A stretch of DNA of 64,000 bases from CAYWKS01 sp964458935. Lineage in GTDB: Bacteria; Planctomycetota; Phycisphaerae; Phycisphaerales; Zrk34. The notes beneath the pieces were generated by a model, which saw only the letters and a program-made list of their open reading frames with translations, was not told where the DNA came from and searched no databases. The stretch covers positions 60,725 through 124,724 of the forward strand of contig CAYWKS010000009.1 in assembly GCA_964458935.1 (NCBI GenBank). The letters are read 5' to 3'. Shown piece by piece: positions 16,718 to 26,652 of this stretch; within the stretch, counting starts at the first letter, position 1, and every line of letters starts with the position of its first letter. The translations under genes were made by a program, and so were the position numbers.

Positions 16718-17149
16718 CTATTTGCGTGATCCGGCGATGAGAGAGTCCAGCGCATAGCGGCCCGGGCCGATCAACAGCAGCGTTCCGAAGAGGATGGCCA
16801 GTTCGATAGGCCTGGAGGAAACCTTGCCGAAATCGTCGCCCTGGCTGACGTGCATGACGGAGGCAACCAGCATCGTGAAGAACAGCAGGAACGCGGCCGG
16901 GCGGAACAGCAGCCCCAGCGCCAGCAGGATCGCTCCGGCGAACTCGGCGAATGCCGCCATGAAGCCCCAGAAAACGGGAAGGAACACCGGCACCCCGAGC
17001 ACACCGATCGCGTTGCCCAGTTGTTCCCACTTCTCCGGTCCGCCCGCCATCTTGGGCCAACCGTGCGCATAGGCGAACATGCCGCCCATGCCCAAACGCA
17101 GCAGCAGCAGCCCGAAGTCCTGGTAACGGTTCCATGAATGCAGGATCAT
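16718..17149 (-). CDS. DoxX-family membrane protein
   Basis: A 143-residue protein with four predicted membrane helices and the DoxX pattern: LLLLRLGMGGMFAYAHGWPKM, then GFMAAFAEFAGAILLALGLLFRPAAF and a last helix near FGTLLLIGPGRYALD. DoxX proteins are inner-membrane components linked to quinone or thiol redox; the exact activity here is unknown. ATG 17149 follows AGGAGTGACC. No partner gene adjoins. Confidence 0.85.
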   Translation of the reverse strand: MILHSWNRYQDFGLLLLRLGMGGMFAYAHGWPKMAGGPEKWEQLGNAIGVLGVPVFLPVFWGFMAAFAEFAGAILLALGLLFRPAAFLLFFTMLVASVMHVSQGDDFGKVSSRPIELAILFGTLLLIGPGRYALDSLIAGSRK

Positions 17150-17247
17150 GTGTTGGTCACTCCTGTGTGTAAAGATGCGCAAGGATGCGCGTGCGGATCA
17201 ACGAGGCAGGCGAGGCGAGCGCCGCGACGGGGGCGTGCCCCGCGTTG

Positions 17248-17763
17248 TCAGCCGCCGGGGTCGAGGTCCAGCGGGTCCGAGCCGGTCGCGTTATCACCCA
17301 GCTCGTTCTCGCAGAGCAAATGGAACAACTTTCTGCGGAGCACCTGTCCGGCGAGGACATAGTCGTCGGTATGGATCACCAGCGCGCTGTGGCCGCGGGG
17401 TTTGACCAGGAGCGGATACATGTAGTGGATGTTGAGTTCGGTCGTGAGCAACGCTTCACAGAGGTCGCTGAGGCTGTCGTTGTCGGCCAATTCGGCGACG
17501 AGCACGTCCGCTTCGCAGTAGGCCAACTCGTGGCGTTGCAGCAGTCGCCTCGCCAACTCACTGCGTGAGGTGAGGATGCGGACGACGGCATGGTCGGTGG
17601 CGTCGATCACGGTCAAGCCCGCGACGGTCAGTGCCTGTCCGGAAAACACGCGGAGCAATTCCAGCATCTTGCCGACGCGCATGTCGAGGAAGACGCTGAA
17701 CTGGACGTTGCATGGAGGTTGAAATCCGCGGCTGATCTGCTCTTCAACGGGGGTTTCGACCAT
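17248..17763 (-). CDS. Conserved protein with ACT-like fold, role unknown
   Basis: About 171 residues. The pattern VQFSVFLDMRVGKMLELLRVFSGQALTVAGLTVID, then DHAVVRILTSR and a second half LNIHYMYPLLVKPRGHSALVIHTDD, is that of two ACT-like regulatory domains in tandem. To my recollection this protein type is common in Planctomycetes. ACT domains bind small ligands such as amino acids, and no ligand can be inferred. Start 17763 (MVETPVEEQ) is used; 17793 is possible. An acidic tail follows the second domain. Confidence 0.7.
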   Translation of the reverse strand: MVETPVEEQISRGFQPPCNVQFSVFLDMRVGKMLELLRVFSGQALTVAGLTVIDATDHAVVRILTSRSELARRLLQRHELAYCEADVLVAELADNDSLSDLCEALLTTELNIHYMYPLLVKPRGHSALVIHTDDYVLAGQVLRRKLFHLLCENELGDNATGSDPLDLDPGG

Positions 17764-18057
17764 GTGCTTATTGTTGACGGATCGGATCGGCATCGCCAGC
17801 ACGGCGGGCGGAAATGTTTGGCCCCGATAACTGCGGGGGCACACCGAACGCTGGGGAATCGGCTAACGCTCACAGGCCAAATAACCGATGCAGTCATCGC
17901 GTTGGGGGCTCGCCGCCCCCGGTGCGACGCGGATTTGCCCGGTTCGAAGGGCCGTGATAGGCTTGGCCCGATTGCCGGAGCAGGGCCCCGGCGTGATCGA
18001 TGCGGCAGCAGAATCCGCCGTACAGCCGGTCGAATCATTGTGTTGAAGGAGACCGCC

Positions 18058-19620
18058 TTGGATTGTGGTGACATGCAAGCCATCGCGTCGGTCCGTTCGA
18101 ATCGGGCGGTATGGCTCGGCCTCGTGGTGGCGATGCTGGCCTGTACGGCGGGATGCGGCGTGGACTCGTGGCTTGACCCGTCGGTCACCGGCCGCTGGGA
18201 AGGCACCCCCGTCACCCTCCCGATCCTCGACCGCCTGGACATCATCGATGAGCCCGAGGAAGCGATCCCCGGGCTCAGCCAGATCACCAGCGCAGACCTC
18301 GTGCCACAGGTGACCGAGTATGTGCTGGGCCCGGGCGATCCGATCGAGGTCGGCGTCTTCGAACTGGTCCGCCCCGAGGTCCAGTCCACCTATCAGCGGA
18401 CCATCGACGAACTGGGGTTCATCCGCCTGCCGTTCGTCGGACAGGTCAAGGCGGCGGGCCTGACGACCAAGCAGCTCGAACAGCAGGTCATCGATATCCT
18501 GCATCCCAACATCCTGCGCGACCCGACGGTCAGCGTGACCGCCCTCGACCAGCGTCAGAACACCTACAGCGTGATCGGGGCCGCCGGCGCGGTAGGCACG
18601 TACGTCTTGCCCAAGACGAATTTCCGGCTGCTCGACGCCATCGCCCAGTCGCGGGGCATCCCGGCGGAAGTGGAGACGTTGTACGTGATTCGCCATGTCC
18701 CGCTGGTCGACGTGGTCGAAGGTGAGCAGTACGACCGGGAGGCCGAGCCCGGCGAATATCGCCCGCCGTTGCAGCCCAGCGAGCGCGACACCGGCCAGCC
18801 TGGAACGGACGCCGGGGACGGGGGCGGTAACGGTCAACTGGATACCGGCAGCCTCTTGGAGCAACTCAGCGAGGGCATCGAAGGCGGCGCCGAGACCGAG
18901 GACGGTGGGGCATCGCCCTCACCCGCGCCTGAGCCCCGGATGCCAGAGGATGGCAATGGCCCGCCCCCGCCAGCCGGCCTGGGTGAGGCCCTGGAAGGGC
19001 GCGGAGCCGGAAACGGTCGCTGGATCGAGGTCAACAACCGGTGGGTCCAGGTCGAGCAGGAGCAGGTCCCGACAAATCCGCGGTCCGGGCCGAACGCCCA
19101 GCCCGCCGCCGAGAGACCAAGCGGGCTTCCCGCACCTGAGGAGATGGTCACGCAACGGGTGATTGAGGTTGACGCCCAGGAACTGATGAAAGGGGCGGCC
19201 CGGTACAACATCGTGATTCGACCGAACGATGTCGTGCACGTGCCGGTCGAGCGGCGCGGCAACATCTACGTCGGCGGCGATATCGCCCGGCCGGGCACTT
19301 ACAGCCTGCCCGGCGAGAATTCGCTGACGCTCAAGCAGTTGATCATCTCGGCCGGCGGGTTCAGCCCCACCGCGATCCCCGAGCGGGTCGACCTGGTGCG
19401 GCGGCTGGGCCCGGACACCGAGGCCATGGTGCAGTTGAACGTGCGGGCGATGTTCGAGGGCGTCCAGCCGGATATCTATCTCAAGCCCGACGATACGATC
19501 AACGTGGGCACGAACTTGCCCGCCACGTGGCTGGCGATCCTGCGCAACAGCTTCCGCTTCAGCTACGGCATGGGCTTTCTGCTGGATCGCAACTTCGGAA
19601 CCGAGATCATTGGACTGTAA
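18058..19620 (+). CDS. Wza-like polysaccharide export lipoprotein
   Basis: About 520 residues. A signal peptide ends in the lipobox MLACTAGC. The polysaccharide-export domain follows (YVLGPGDPIEVGVFELVRPE ... VDELGFIRLPFVGQVKAAGLT), then SLBB-type beta-grasp domains. The last is near the C-terminus (GNIYVGGDIARPGTYSLP). Residues about 230-350 are a Pro/Gly/Glu-rich insertion that looks disordered and is unusual for the family. It should form an outer-membrane or periplasmic channel for exopolysaccharide, first gene of the exosortase locus. TTG 18058 is chosen because AAGGAG lies six bases upstream; ATG 18073 is the alternative. Confidence 0.85.
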   Translation: MDCGDMQAIASVRSNRAVWLGLVVAMLACTAGCGVDSWLDPSVTGRWEGTPVTLPILDRLDIIDEPEEAIPGLSQITSADLVPQVTEYVLGPGDPIEVGVFELVRPEVQSTYQRTIDELGFIRLPFVGQVKAAGLTTKQLEQQVIDILHPNILRDPTVSVTALDQRQNTYSVIGAAGAVGTYVLPKTNFRLLDAIAQSRGIPAEVETLYVIRHVPLVDVVEGEQYDREAEPGEYRPPLQPSERDTGQPGTDAGDGGGNGQLDTGSLLEQLSEGIEGGAETEDGGASPSPAPEPRMPEDGNGPPPPAGLGEALEGRGAGNGRWIEVNNRWVQVEQEQVPTNPRSGPNAQPAAERPSGLPAPEEMVTQRVIEVDAQELMKGAARYNIVIRPNDVVHVPVERRGNIYVGGDIARPGTYSLPGENSLTLKQLIISAGGFSPTAIPERVDLVRRLGPDTEAMVQLNVRAMFEGVQPDIYLKPDDTINVGTNLPATWLAILRNSFRFSYGMGFLLDRNFGTEIIGL

Positions 19621-19847
19621 GCACCGGCTTTTTCAGGCGGTTGCAAGCTTGATAGCGTGTGCGGCCCGGTGGTGTGCGATCGGGGATGGGGCCGCTGGCT
19701 GGGTGGTGAATTGAATCGTAATGCCCAGAACCATCGGGTCGCGCCGTGCGTAATGTCTCGGCGGCGGCGTGTCGGTGGCGACAGGACCAGGGAGGTTGGT
19801 AGAACCCTTTCCCGCATGCGGGTGAGTGCCGTACCGAAACGGACGAC

Positions 19848-21086
19848 ATGAGCACTGTGACTGCAACCAATCAGACGGCTGCGGCTGCCCCCGCAGGTCC
19901 GCTCATCAAGCCCCACGGCTGGATTCAGATCGCGCTGCTGGCCGCGCTGTTCGGTGCCCTGTTCTGGGACTTCCTGTTCCGGGCCTTCGGCGGGGTTATC
20001 CGAGACGGCGCGTTGGAGATGCGCGGCTACGCCTGGACCAATCCCAACTGGTCCCACGCCTTGGTCGTCCCGTTGATCAGCCTCTACTTCCTGCACCAGC
20101 ATCGGCGGGAATTGCGTGAAGCGGCGGCATCGCCGCTGGTCGTTTCGCAACGCGACGCCCGGGCCACTTGGTGGGTGGTGCTGTCGGTGATTGGCATCGG
20201 CGTGGTGGGCGGCGGGCTGACGGCCGGCCGCGGCGCGATCCTCAGCGCCCTGCCCGCCCTCGAAACCGTCTTCGCCATGCGGCTGCATTTCGTCTTGGCG
20301 CTGCTGATCGGGCCCATCCTCGGCTACTTCGGCGCCCGAGCGATCATGCGACCGGCCGCGGTCGCCGCGGGGACCACCTCGCTGATGCGATCGTCGGCGG
20401 GACTGGTGCTGCTGCTGATGGGCATCGCGCTGTACGTGCTGACGCTGGGACCGCGCGCGTTCAACAACGACATGTTCAAGGGCTATGGCATGATCATGGC
20501 CCTGGGTGGACTGGTCTGGTTCATCTGCGGCTGGCCGATCGCGCGGATCACGCTGTTCCCCGTCGCCTACCTTGTGTTTGCGGTGAAGGTATCGCCCAAG
20601 CTCTGGACCGACATCGCTTTCGCGCTGCAGGGCATTGCCGCCAAGGCCTCCGGCGTGGCGATCAGCGTGCTCGGCGTGGTCATCGACCTCGAGGCCGAAG
20701 TGACCGGCAACACCATCAACCTGTACCGCCATGGGGTGGCGCTGGGCGAGGGGCTGAACGTCGCCGAGGCCTGTTCGGGCCTGCGCATGCTGATGACCTT
20801 CATCGCGCTGGGCGTGGCGGTGGCCTACCTGGCCCGGCGCCCGTGGTGGGCGCGGCTGACCATCGTGATGCTGACGGTCCCCATCGCGATCCTGGTCAAC
20901 ATCGGCCGCGTCACGACCATGGGCATGCTCTACCCCTTCAAGCCCGAATGGACCAAGGGCGAGACGCACATCGCGATCGGCATGCTCATGCTGATCCCGG
21001 CGCTGGGTCTGTTCAGCCTCGTCGGGTGGGTGCTGAACAAGATCGTGGTCACCGAGCCCGAATCACAGGAGGGCGGACGCGCATGA
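19848..21086 (+). CDS. Exosortase
   Basis: A 412-residue multi-spanning membrane protease/transpeptidase that recognises PEP-CTERM signals. The expected catalytic residues are visible: Cys in NVAEACSGLRMLMTF, Arg in NIGRVTTMG and His in ETHIAIGMLML. The overall length and roughly ten helices fit bacterial exosortases. Its substrates in this window are the proteins at 4241, 8798, 11219 and 15830. The stop overlaps the ATG of the EpsI-like gene (ATGA), so the two are translationally coupled. The exact exosortase subtype is not assigned. Confidence 0.93.
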   Translation: MSTVTATNQTAAAAPAGPLIKPHGWIQIALLAALFGALFWDFLFRAFGGVIRDGALEMRGYAWTNPNWSHALVVPLISLYFLHQHRRELREAAASPLVVSQRDARATWWVVLSVIGIGVVGGGLTAGRGAILSALPALETVFAMRLHFVLALLIGPILGYFGARAIMRPAAVAAGTTSLMRSSAGLVLLLMGIALYVLTLGPRAFNNDMFKGYGMIMALGGLVWFICGWPIARITLFPVAYLVFAVKVSPKLWTDIAFALQGIAAKASGVAISVLGVVIDLEAEVTGNTINLYRHGVALGEGLNVAEACSGLRMLMTFIALGVAVAYLARRPWWARLTIVMLTVPIAILVNIGRVTTMGMLYPFKPEWTKGETHIAIGMLMLIPALGLFSLVGWVLNKIVVTEPESQEGGRA

Positions 21087-21961
21087 ATTGGCGAGCGCTG
21101 CTCAAGACGCGATTCCTCGCGGCGGCGGGGGTGCTGCTCGTGGCCGCCGTGAGTCTGAACGCCGTCACATCGGCGATGAAGATCGTGTTGATCAAGGAGC
21201 CGATCGACCTGGCGCGGCCGCTGGCGACGATGCCCGAGCGGCTGGGCCACGACGGCCGGTACGTGCTGGTCCGCCGGGAGCCGCGCCTGCCCAAGGACGT
21301 CGAGGATGCCCTGGGGACCAAGACGTACATCAGCTACCTGTATCGCGATACGCAGATGGATGAAGACGCATCGGGCGCGTTCATTCGCATGCACGTGCCG
21401 TACTACACCGGTACGATCGATACGGTCCCGCACGTGCCCGATCGCTGCTTCGTGGCCGGCGGCGCGCAGCCCAGCGGCAAGCGTGTGTCGGCGCTGCGAC
21501 TGACCTCGCCGCGCATCGCGGCCGACGACGACGGCAGGCTACAGGCCTTGACCGCGCTGGGCAACCTGGTGTCGCTGCCCGACCGCACCGTGCCCACGAC
21601 ACTCGTGCACTTCAAGCATCCCAAGGACGAGACCGCCTCGTACACGGTCGGGTACTTCTTCGTCGCGAACAACCAGTACACGGCCACGCCCGAGGGGGTG
21701 CGGCTGCAGGCGTTCAACCTGTTCGATCGCTACGCGTATTACTGCAAGGTGGAGTTGATGCCCGGAACGGGGATTCGGCCCGATGACGGGCAGGTCCGGC
21801 TGCTTCCGGACGTGGGTGATACCGAGGTCGCCCAGGAGATCATGGCCGACTTCCTGGCCGCGGCGCTGCCGGAGATCATGCTCTGCCTGCCGGACTGGGA
21901 CCGTCTGACAGAGCAGCAGACGGCGGCGGCGCACCTGGGTGATGCCGAGGATGGAGTTTAG
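21083..21961 (+). CDS. EpsI-like exosortase-associated protein
   Basis: A 292-residue protein with one N-terminal membrane segment (FLAAAGVLLVAAVSLNAVTSA) and a periplasmic domain. The segment VPYYTGTIDTVPHVPDRCFVAGG resembles the conserved core of EpsI/DUF3485 proteins, in which a His-x-Pro-x-x-Cys type motif follows the exosortase. It is coupled to the exosortase by a 4-base overlap. In other bacteria EpsI is needed with the exosortase for polymer production; its chemistry is not established. Confidence 0.8.
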   Translation: MNWRALLKTRFLAAAGVLLVAAVSLNAVTSAMKIVLIKEPIDLARPLATMPERLGHDGRYVLVRREPRLPKDVEDALGTKTYISYLYRDTQMDEDASGAFIRMHVPYYTGTIDTVPHVPDRCFVAGGAQPSGKRVSALRLTSPRIAADDDGRLQALTALGNLVSLPDRTVPTTLVHFKHPKDETASYTVGYFFVANNQYTATPEGVRLQAFNLFDRYAYYCKVELMPGTGIRPDDGQVRLLPDVGDTEVAQEIMADFLAAALPEIMLCLPDWDRLTEQQTAAAHLGDAEDGV

Positions 21962-21987
21962 CGCTGTAGCGCGATGTGGAGGTTTCT

Positions 21988-24900
21988 ATGGCCGCTTCTG
22001 TTAATACACGTTTCGTCATCATTCTCGCGGTCGTCCTGGCCGTGCTCGTCGGGGGCATCGGCGTCGTGAGCTACTGGGTGATGCGCCGCGACCCCGGTCG
22101 GTACATCGCCCAGGCCGAGGCGCTCATCGGCGAGGACAACTACCGCGACGCGCTGACGCAGTACGGCCGGGCCTATGCCCGCGAAGATGACAACGCGCGG
22201 AAGGTGCAGATCCTGCTGGACATGGCCAAGACCGCCCAGCAGATCGAGCCCATCGACACCACCGACGCCCAGCAGTTGTTCCTCAAGGTCCGCCAGTATT
22301 GGAGCAAGGCGGTTGACCTCGATCCGTCCAATGTCGAGGCCGCCGAGAAGCTGCTGACCCTCTACCAGCGCCAGGCCGAGATGCGCGACGCCCTGCCGCA
22401 GTGGGTGCAACTGCACACCGCCGCCGACGAGTTGCTGAAGTTCGCGCCCGACAACCGGCTGGCCACGCGGTACCGGGGCATCGCCAACGTGGTGCAGATC
22501 AACCGCCGCGGCCTGGGGCCAGGCGCGCGCGAGCAGGCCCGAAAGGACCTGCAGTCCACCGTCGACCACGACCCCGACGATGCCCTGGCCAACTACTACC
22601 TGGCGCGGCTGGACCTGATCGAAGCGGACGAGGCCGAGAGCACCAATCGCTTCGACCGGGCCCAGGAGCTCCGCGAACAGGCACGTCAGCGCGTTGATCG
22701 TTTCGTCGAATCGCACCCCCAGGACGTGGAGGGGCGGCTTTGCCAGTTTCGGCTGGTGCTGCAGCTCGGCCGCGATCTCGAAGACACCGACGTGGTCAAC
22801 GAAGCGCGGGCCATGCTCGATGACATCGAGCAGCAACTGCTCAACGCCGACCTGCCCCGCCTGACACTCGAAGTGGCTTCGCGCGTCGTCGACATGAGCC
22901 GACTGCCCGTCGATGACGAGGCCGATCCGCAACTGCAGATGGATGATGGCCTCGAGCGCGCCGCGGCGCTGCTGACCCATACCACCAGGAACCATCCCGA
23001 CGACGTGGCGGCTCTGGTGGCGCTGGGCACGATCCACGTGCGCCAGCGCGACATGAACGCCGCCATCGAACGCTTTGAACAAGCCCGCAAGGATCGCCCG
23101 ATCCCCGTCAGCCTCGATGCCTATCGAATCGGCCAGTACCAGGTCCTCGCCACGCAGAAGCTGGCGGACGTCTACCTGTCCCGGCATGAAATGTCGTCCG
23201 ACCCCAATCAGCGCGAGCAGGACCTGGCCGAGGCTCAACGCATGATCGAGGACCTGGAGACCAGTGCCGGGGAGGACTCGGCCATCACGCTCTGGATGCA
23301 GGGCAAGCTCGCCCTGATTCAGGATCGCCCCGCCCAGGCGGTCAAGAAGCTCGAACAGGCCGACACCAAGTACGAAGGTGAGAACGTCGAGGCGCTGCTG
23401 CTGCTTGCGTTGGCTTACAAGCAGACCGGCCTGACCGGCGCGGCGGCCGACGCGCTGACCCGACTCATCGAGAACCCGCAGGGCGCGGGCATGCTGCGGC
23501 CCAACCTCGAACTCGCCGAACTCCGCATCGCCGACCGCGACTACGCGGGCGCCGAGCGCATCGTGGACCGCGTACTGCGTGCGGCGCCTGACAACGCCCA
23601 GGCCCGCATGCTCAAGGGCCGCATCGAGCTGCAGCGGGCCGCCGAGGGCGGGTTGTCCCGCGAGCAGATGGTCGAGCGGGCCATCGCCCGATTTGCGCCC
23701 CTTGCCGAAGAGGGCGACCGGTCGGCCGTGCTGCAACTGGCCCGGCTGCACCGGACCGCCGGCGACCTCGACGCGGCGCGACGCTTGCTCGCCGGCTATC
23801 AGCAGGACCACCCCCAGGACCTCGCCATTGTGCAGGAGCGGGTCCGGGTCGAGCAGGCGGCCGGCGACCCCAACGCCGCCGCCGATGTCGTCGAAGCGGC
23901 CCTGGAGGAACAGCCGGACAACAAGATGCTCAACCTGCTGCTGACGACGATCCGCGACCGCGAATCGGTGGGCGATGAGCTGGAGCGGCTGATCGGCGAA
24001 CAGGAAGACCCCGTCCAGCGGGCGCTGAGCTACTGGCGATACTATCGCCGCGCCGGCGAGCCGGAGAAGGCCGAGGCCGCCCTTCAGCAGGCCATCGACC
24101 AGGCACCCGACGATGAGCGGGTCATGGAGATCCGCTTCGAGCGGGCCCTGGCGGAAGAGGACTTCTCCGCGGCGGAGCAGATCGTCGAGCAAGCCGGCGC
24201 CATGAACGACGGCGAGGGACTCGACTACGCCGGCGGTGCCTTCTGGGAGGGGCGGTTGCAGATGGCCCGCGGCAACTTCTCCGAAGCAGCACGGACCCTC
24301 GAAGCGGGCCTCGAAGAGATGCCCAGCAACGCCCGGGCGCACCTGCTGCTGGGTCGGTGCCGCTATGAGGGGGGCGACATGAGCGGCGCCGAGCGCGCCG
24401 TTCGCCGCGCCGTCGAACTCAAGCCCGACAGCGCCGACGCCTGGCGGCAGTTGTACCTCGTGCACGACCGGATGCAGTCATACGACCAGGCCTTGGACGA
24501 CCTTCGCCGCGCTCTGGCGATCACGCCCAACGACGCCGGGTTGTACATGACCTACCTCGACTACATGGGCCGCCACGGCGACCGCAACGCCGCCATCGAG
24601 GCCCGCGAGCGGATCGCCGAGTCCAACCCGTCCGCCCACGCCAACCGCCGTGAGTTGGTCAGGCTCTACCTGGACACCGACCAGTACGACAAGGCCCGCC
24701 GGCAGCTCGAGTCGCTGCTCGCCGAAGACCCCGACGCCATCGCCAACGTCTCGGCCATGGCCAGCTACCACGCCGAAACGGGCGACTACGCCCGGGGCCT
24801 GCAGATGCTGCGCGACGTGATCGAGGACAAGGGCGAACAGGCGACCATGGAAGATTGGCTGATCGTCGCCCGATACCTGCGAGAGGGCAACGATGCGGAC

Positions 24901-26640
24901 GCGGCCATGGCGGCCTACAGCCAGGCGGCCGCCTTGGAGCAATCCGACCAGCGGGCCGCCACACGCGAGTGGGGGGACTGGCTGTTCGCGACCGGTCGCT
25001 TCGAGCAGGCCGCCGAGCAGTACAGCAAGGTCCTCGATGGCGAGGCGGTCGGCTCGGACGAACGGGCGCGGGTGTGGCGCCGGTACGTGGAAACGCTGGT
25101 CAATGCCGGCCAGCTCGATCGCGCGTCCGAGGAATTGGGCCAGCTCATGAAAGCCCATGGGGCCGAGGCGCAGACGCACATGATCGAGGCGATGATCGCG
25201 CGGCGTCGGCTCGCCGCCAATCCCGACCTCAGCGAAGCCCGTCGTAACGAGCTCCGCGAGCAGGCCGCCGCGGCGCTCGATCAGGCCGTGGTCGGCGCCC
25301 CGCAGTCGGCCATGCCGTACTTCCAGCGGGCCGCCTTCCGCTACAACCGCGACAGCGAATTGATTCAGCAGATGGTCCGCGACGACCTGCAGCGTGCGAT
25401 CGAGCTGGACAGCCGATTCGCCCTGCCGCGGCAGATGCTGATCCAGTGGTACATGCAGCGTGGTGAACTCGGCGCCGCCGTGGAGGAACTGCAACGGTTC
25501 ATCACGGCGATGCCCGGCAACATCGCCGCCCGCGAGCAGTTGGCCGAGCTGCTGCTCAGCCAGCGGCGTTTCACCGAACTGGACAGCCTGCTGAACGATT
25601 CGCTGCAGGCGCTGCCCGGCAGCCAGGCCCGGTGGTACGCCATGCAGGCCCGGATGTACGACGCACAGGGTCGAAAGGCCGAAGCTCGCGACGCGCTGGC
25701 CCGAGCCTACGAGAACGAACGCTCGGTCGGCCGCGCGATCGAGTACGCCACGCAACTGCTGAACACGCGGCAGCACGAGCAGGCGGCGCAGGTCCTCCAG
25801 CAGTGGCCCGACCAGTTGACGTCCAACGCCGTCATGCAGGCCATGCAGGGGCGGATCCACTACGCCGCCGGGCGTGAGGAGGCCGGTCGCGCCGCCTTCG
25901 AGCGGGCGCTCGACATGGCCGGCGCCGATCCCCAGCCGCTGAATGCTTTGCAGGGCCACATGCGCTCCGTCCTGCAGCCCGGCGAAGTCATCGCGATGCT
26001 TCAGCCCCGCGTTCAGCGCGACAGCTCGGGACAGATGGCCCTGCTGTTGGCCCAGTATCACATGATGGCCGGCCAGGTCGATCAGGCCATGCAAACGCTC
26101 CAGGCCATCGGCGGCCAGTTCAGCAACCGCGATTACCTGGAGAGCGTGCGGCAGCGCCTGCTGGCTCGAGGCCACTACGTGCGTAAGGACTACCAGGCGG
26201 CGCAGCGCGCCTACGAAACGGTCATCGAACTCCGGCCCAACGACGTCATGTCCCTGAACAACCTCGCGTACATGCTCGCGAATGACATGGACAAGCCCGA
26301 CGCCGCCCTGTCGCTGGCCGAGCGGGCGCTGGAACTCGCCGGCGACAACCCCGCGCAGCGGGCCAATGTGCTGGACACGGTGGGCTGGGTGCACTATTGC
26401 AACAATAATTACCGGGATGCGGAGCAGACCCTCGAGCGCAGCATCCGCCTGAAACCCATGGCCGTGAACCACTTGCACATGGCGAAGGTCTTCCTGGCCC
26501 AGGATCGTCCGATCCCGGCCCGCGAACAGCTCATCGCCGCGCGCGAATTGGTCGAAGATGAAGAAGATCAGTCCGTTGGTGAAGAGATTGAAAGGCTGCT
26601 GGAGTCCTTGAACTCCGCCGCCGCGAACCTGGAAAGGTGA
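21988..26640 (+). CDS. Very large TPR protein of the exosortase/EPS locus
   Basis: A 1550-residue protein with a single N-terminal membrane anchor (residues about 8-30, FVIILAVVLAVLVGGIGVVSYW). The rest is built almost wholly of tetratricopeptide repeats (for example AHLLLGRCRYEGGDMSGAERAVRRA and MSLNNLAYMLANDMDKPDAALS). It resembles the giant TPR scaffolds encoded next to exosortases, proposed to organise polymer export or surface protein sorting. ATG 21988 follows TGGAGG. The following Wzc-like gene starts 12 bases later, so all five genes probably form one operon. Confidence 0.88.
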   Translation: MAASVNTRFVIILAVVLAVLVGGIGVVSYWVMRRDPGRYIAQAEALIGEDNYRDALTQYGRAYAREDDNARKVQILLDMAKTAQQIEPIDTTDAQQLFLKVRQYWSKAVDLDPSNVEAAEKLLTLYQRQAEMRDALPQWVQLHTAADELLKFAPDNRLATRYRGIANVVQINRRGLGPGAREQARKDLQSTVDHDPDDALANYYLARLDLIEADEAESTNRFDRAQELREQARQRVDRFVESHPQDVEGRLCQFRLVLQLGRDLEDTDVVNEARAMLDDIEQQLLNADLPRLTLEVASRVVDMSRLPVDDEADPQLQMDDGLERAAALLTHTTRNHPDDVAALVALGTIHVRQRDMNAAIERFEQARKDRPIPVSLDAYRIGQYQVLATQKLADVYLSRHEMSSDPNQREQDLAEAQRMIEDLETSAGEDSAITLWMQGKLALIQDRPAQAVKKLEQADTKYEGENVEALLLLALAYKQTGLTGAAADALTRLIENPQGAGMLRPNLELAELRIADRDYAGAERIVDRVLRAAPDNAQARMLKGRIELQRAAEGGLSREQMVERAIARFAPLAEEGDRSAVLQLARLHRTAGDLDAARRLLAGYQQDHPQDLAIVQERVRVEQAAGDPNAAADVVEAALEEQPDNKMLNLLLTTIRDRESVGDELERLIGEQEDPVQRALSYWRYYRRAGEPEKAEAALQQAIDQAPDDERVMEIRFERALAEEDFSAAEQIVEQAGAMNDGEGLDYAGGAFWEGRLQMARGNFSEAARTLEAGLEEMPSNARAHLLLGRCRYEGGDMSGAERAVRRAVELKPDSADAWRQLYLVHDRMQSYDQALDDLRRALAITPNDAGLYMTYLDYMGRHGDRNAAIEARERIAESNPSAHANRRELVRLYLDTDQYDKARRQLESLLAEDPDAIANVSAMASYHAETGDYARGLQMLRDVIEDKGEQATMEDWLIVARYLREGNDADAAMAAYSQAAALEQSDQRAATREWGDWLFATGRFEQAAEQYSKVLDGEAVGSDERARVWRRYVETLVNAGQLDRASEELGQLMKAHGAEAQTHMIEAMIARRRLAANPDLSEARRNELREQAAAALDQAVVGAPQSAMPYFQRAAFRYNRDSELIQQMVRDDLQRAIELDSRFALPRQMLIQWYMQRGELGAAVEELQRFITAMPGNIAAREQLAELLLSQRRFTELDSLLNDSLQALPGSQARWYAMQARMYDAQGRKAEARDALARAYENERSVGRAIEYATQLLNTRQHEQAAQVLQQWPDQLTSNAVMQAMQGRIHYAAGREEAGRAAFERALDMAGADPQPLNALQGHMRSVLQPGEVIAMLQPRVQRDSSGQMALLLAQYHMMAGQVDQAMQTLQAIGGQFSNRDYLESVRQRLLARGHYVRKDYQAAQRAYETVIELRPNDVMSLNNLAYMLANDMDKPDAALSLAERALELAGDNPAQRANVLDTVGWVHYCNNNYRDAEQTLERSIRLKPMAVNHLHMAKVFLAQDRPIPAREQLIAARELVEDEEDQSVGEEIERLLESLNSAAANLER

Positions 26641-26652
26641 CGAGGTGACGCC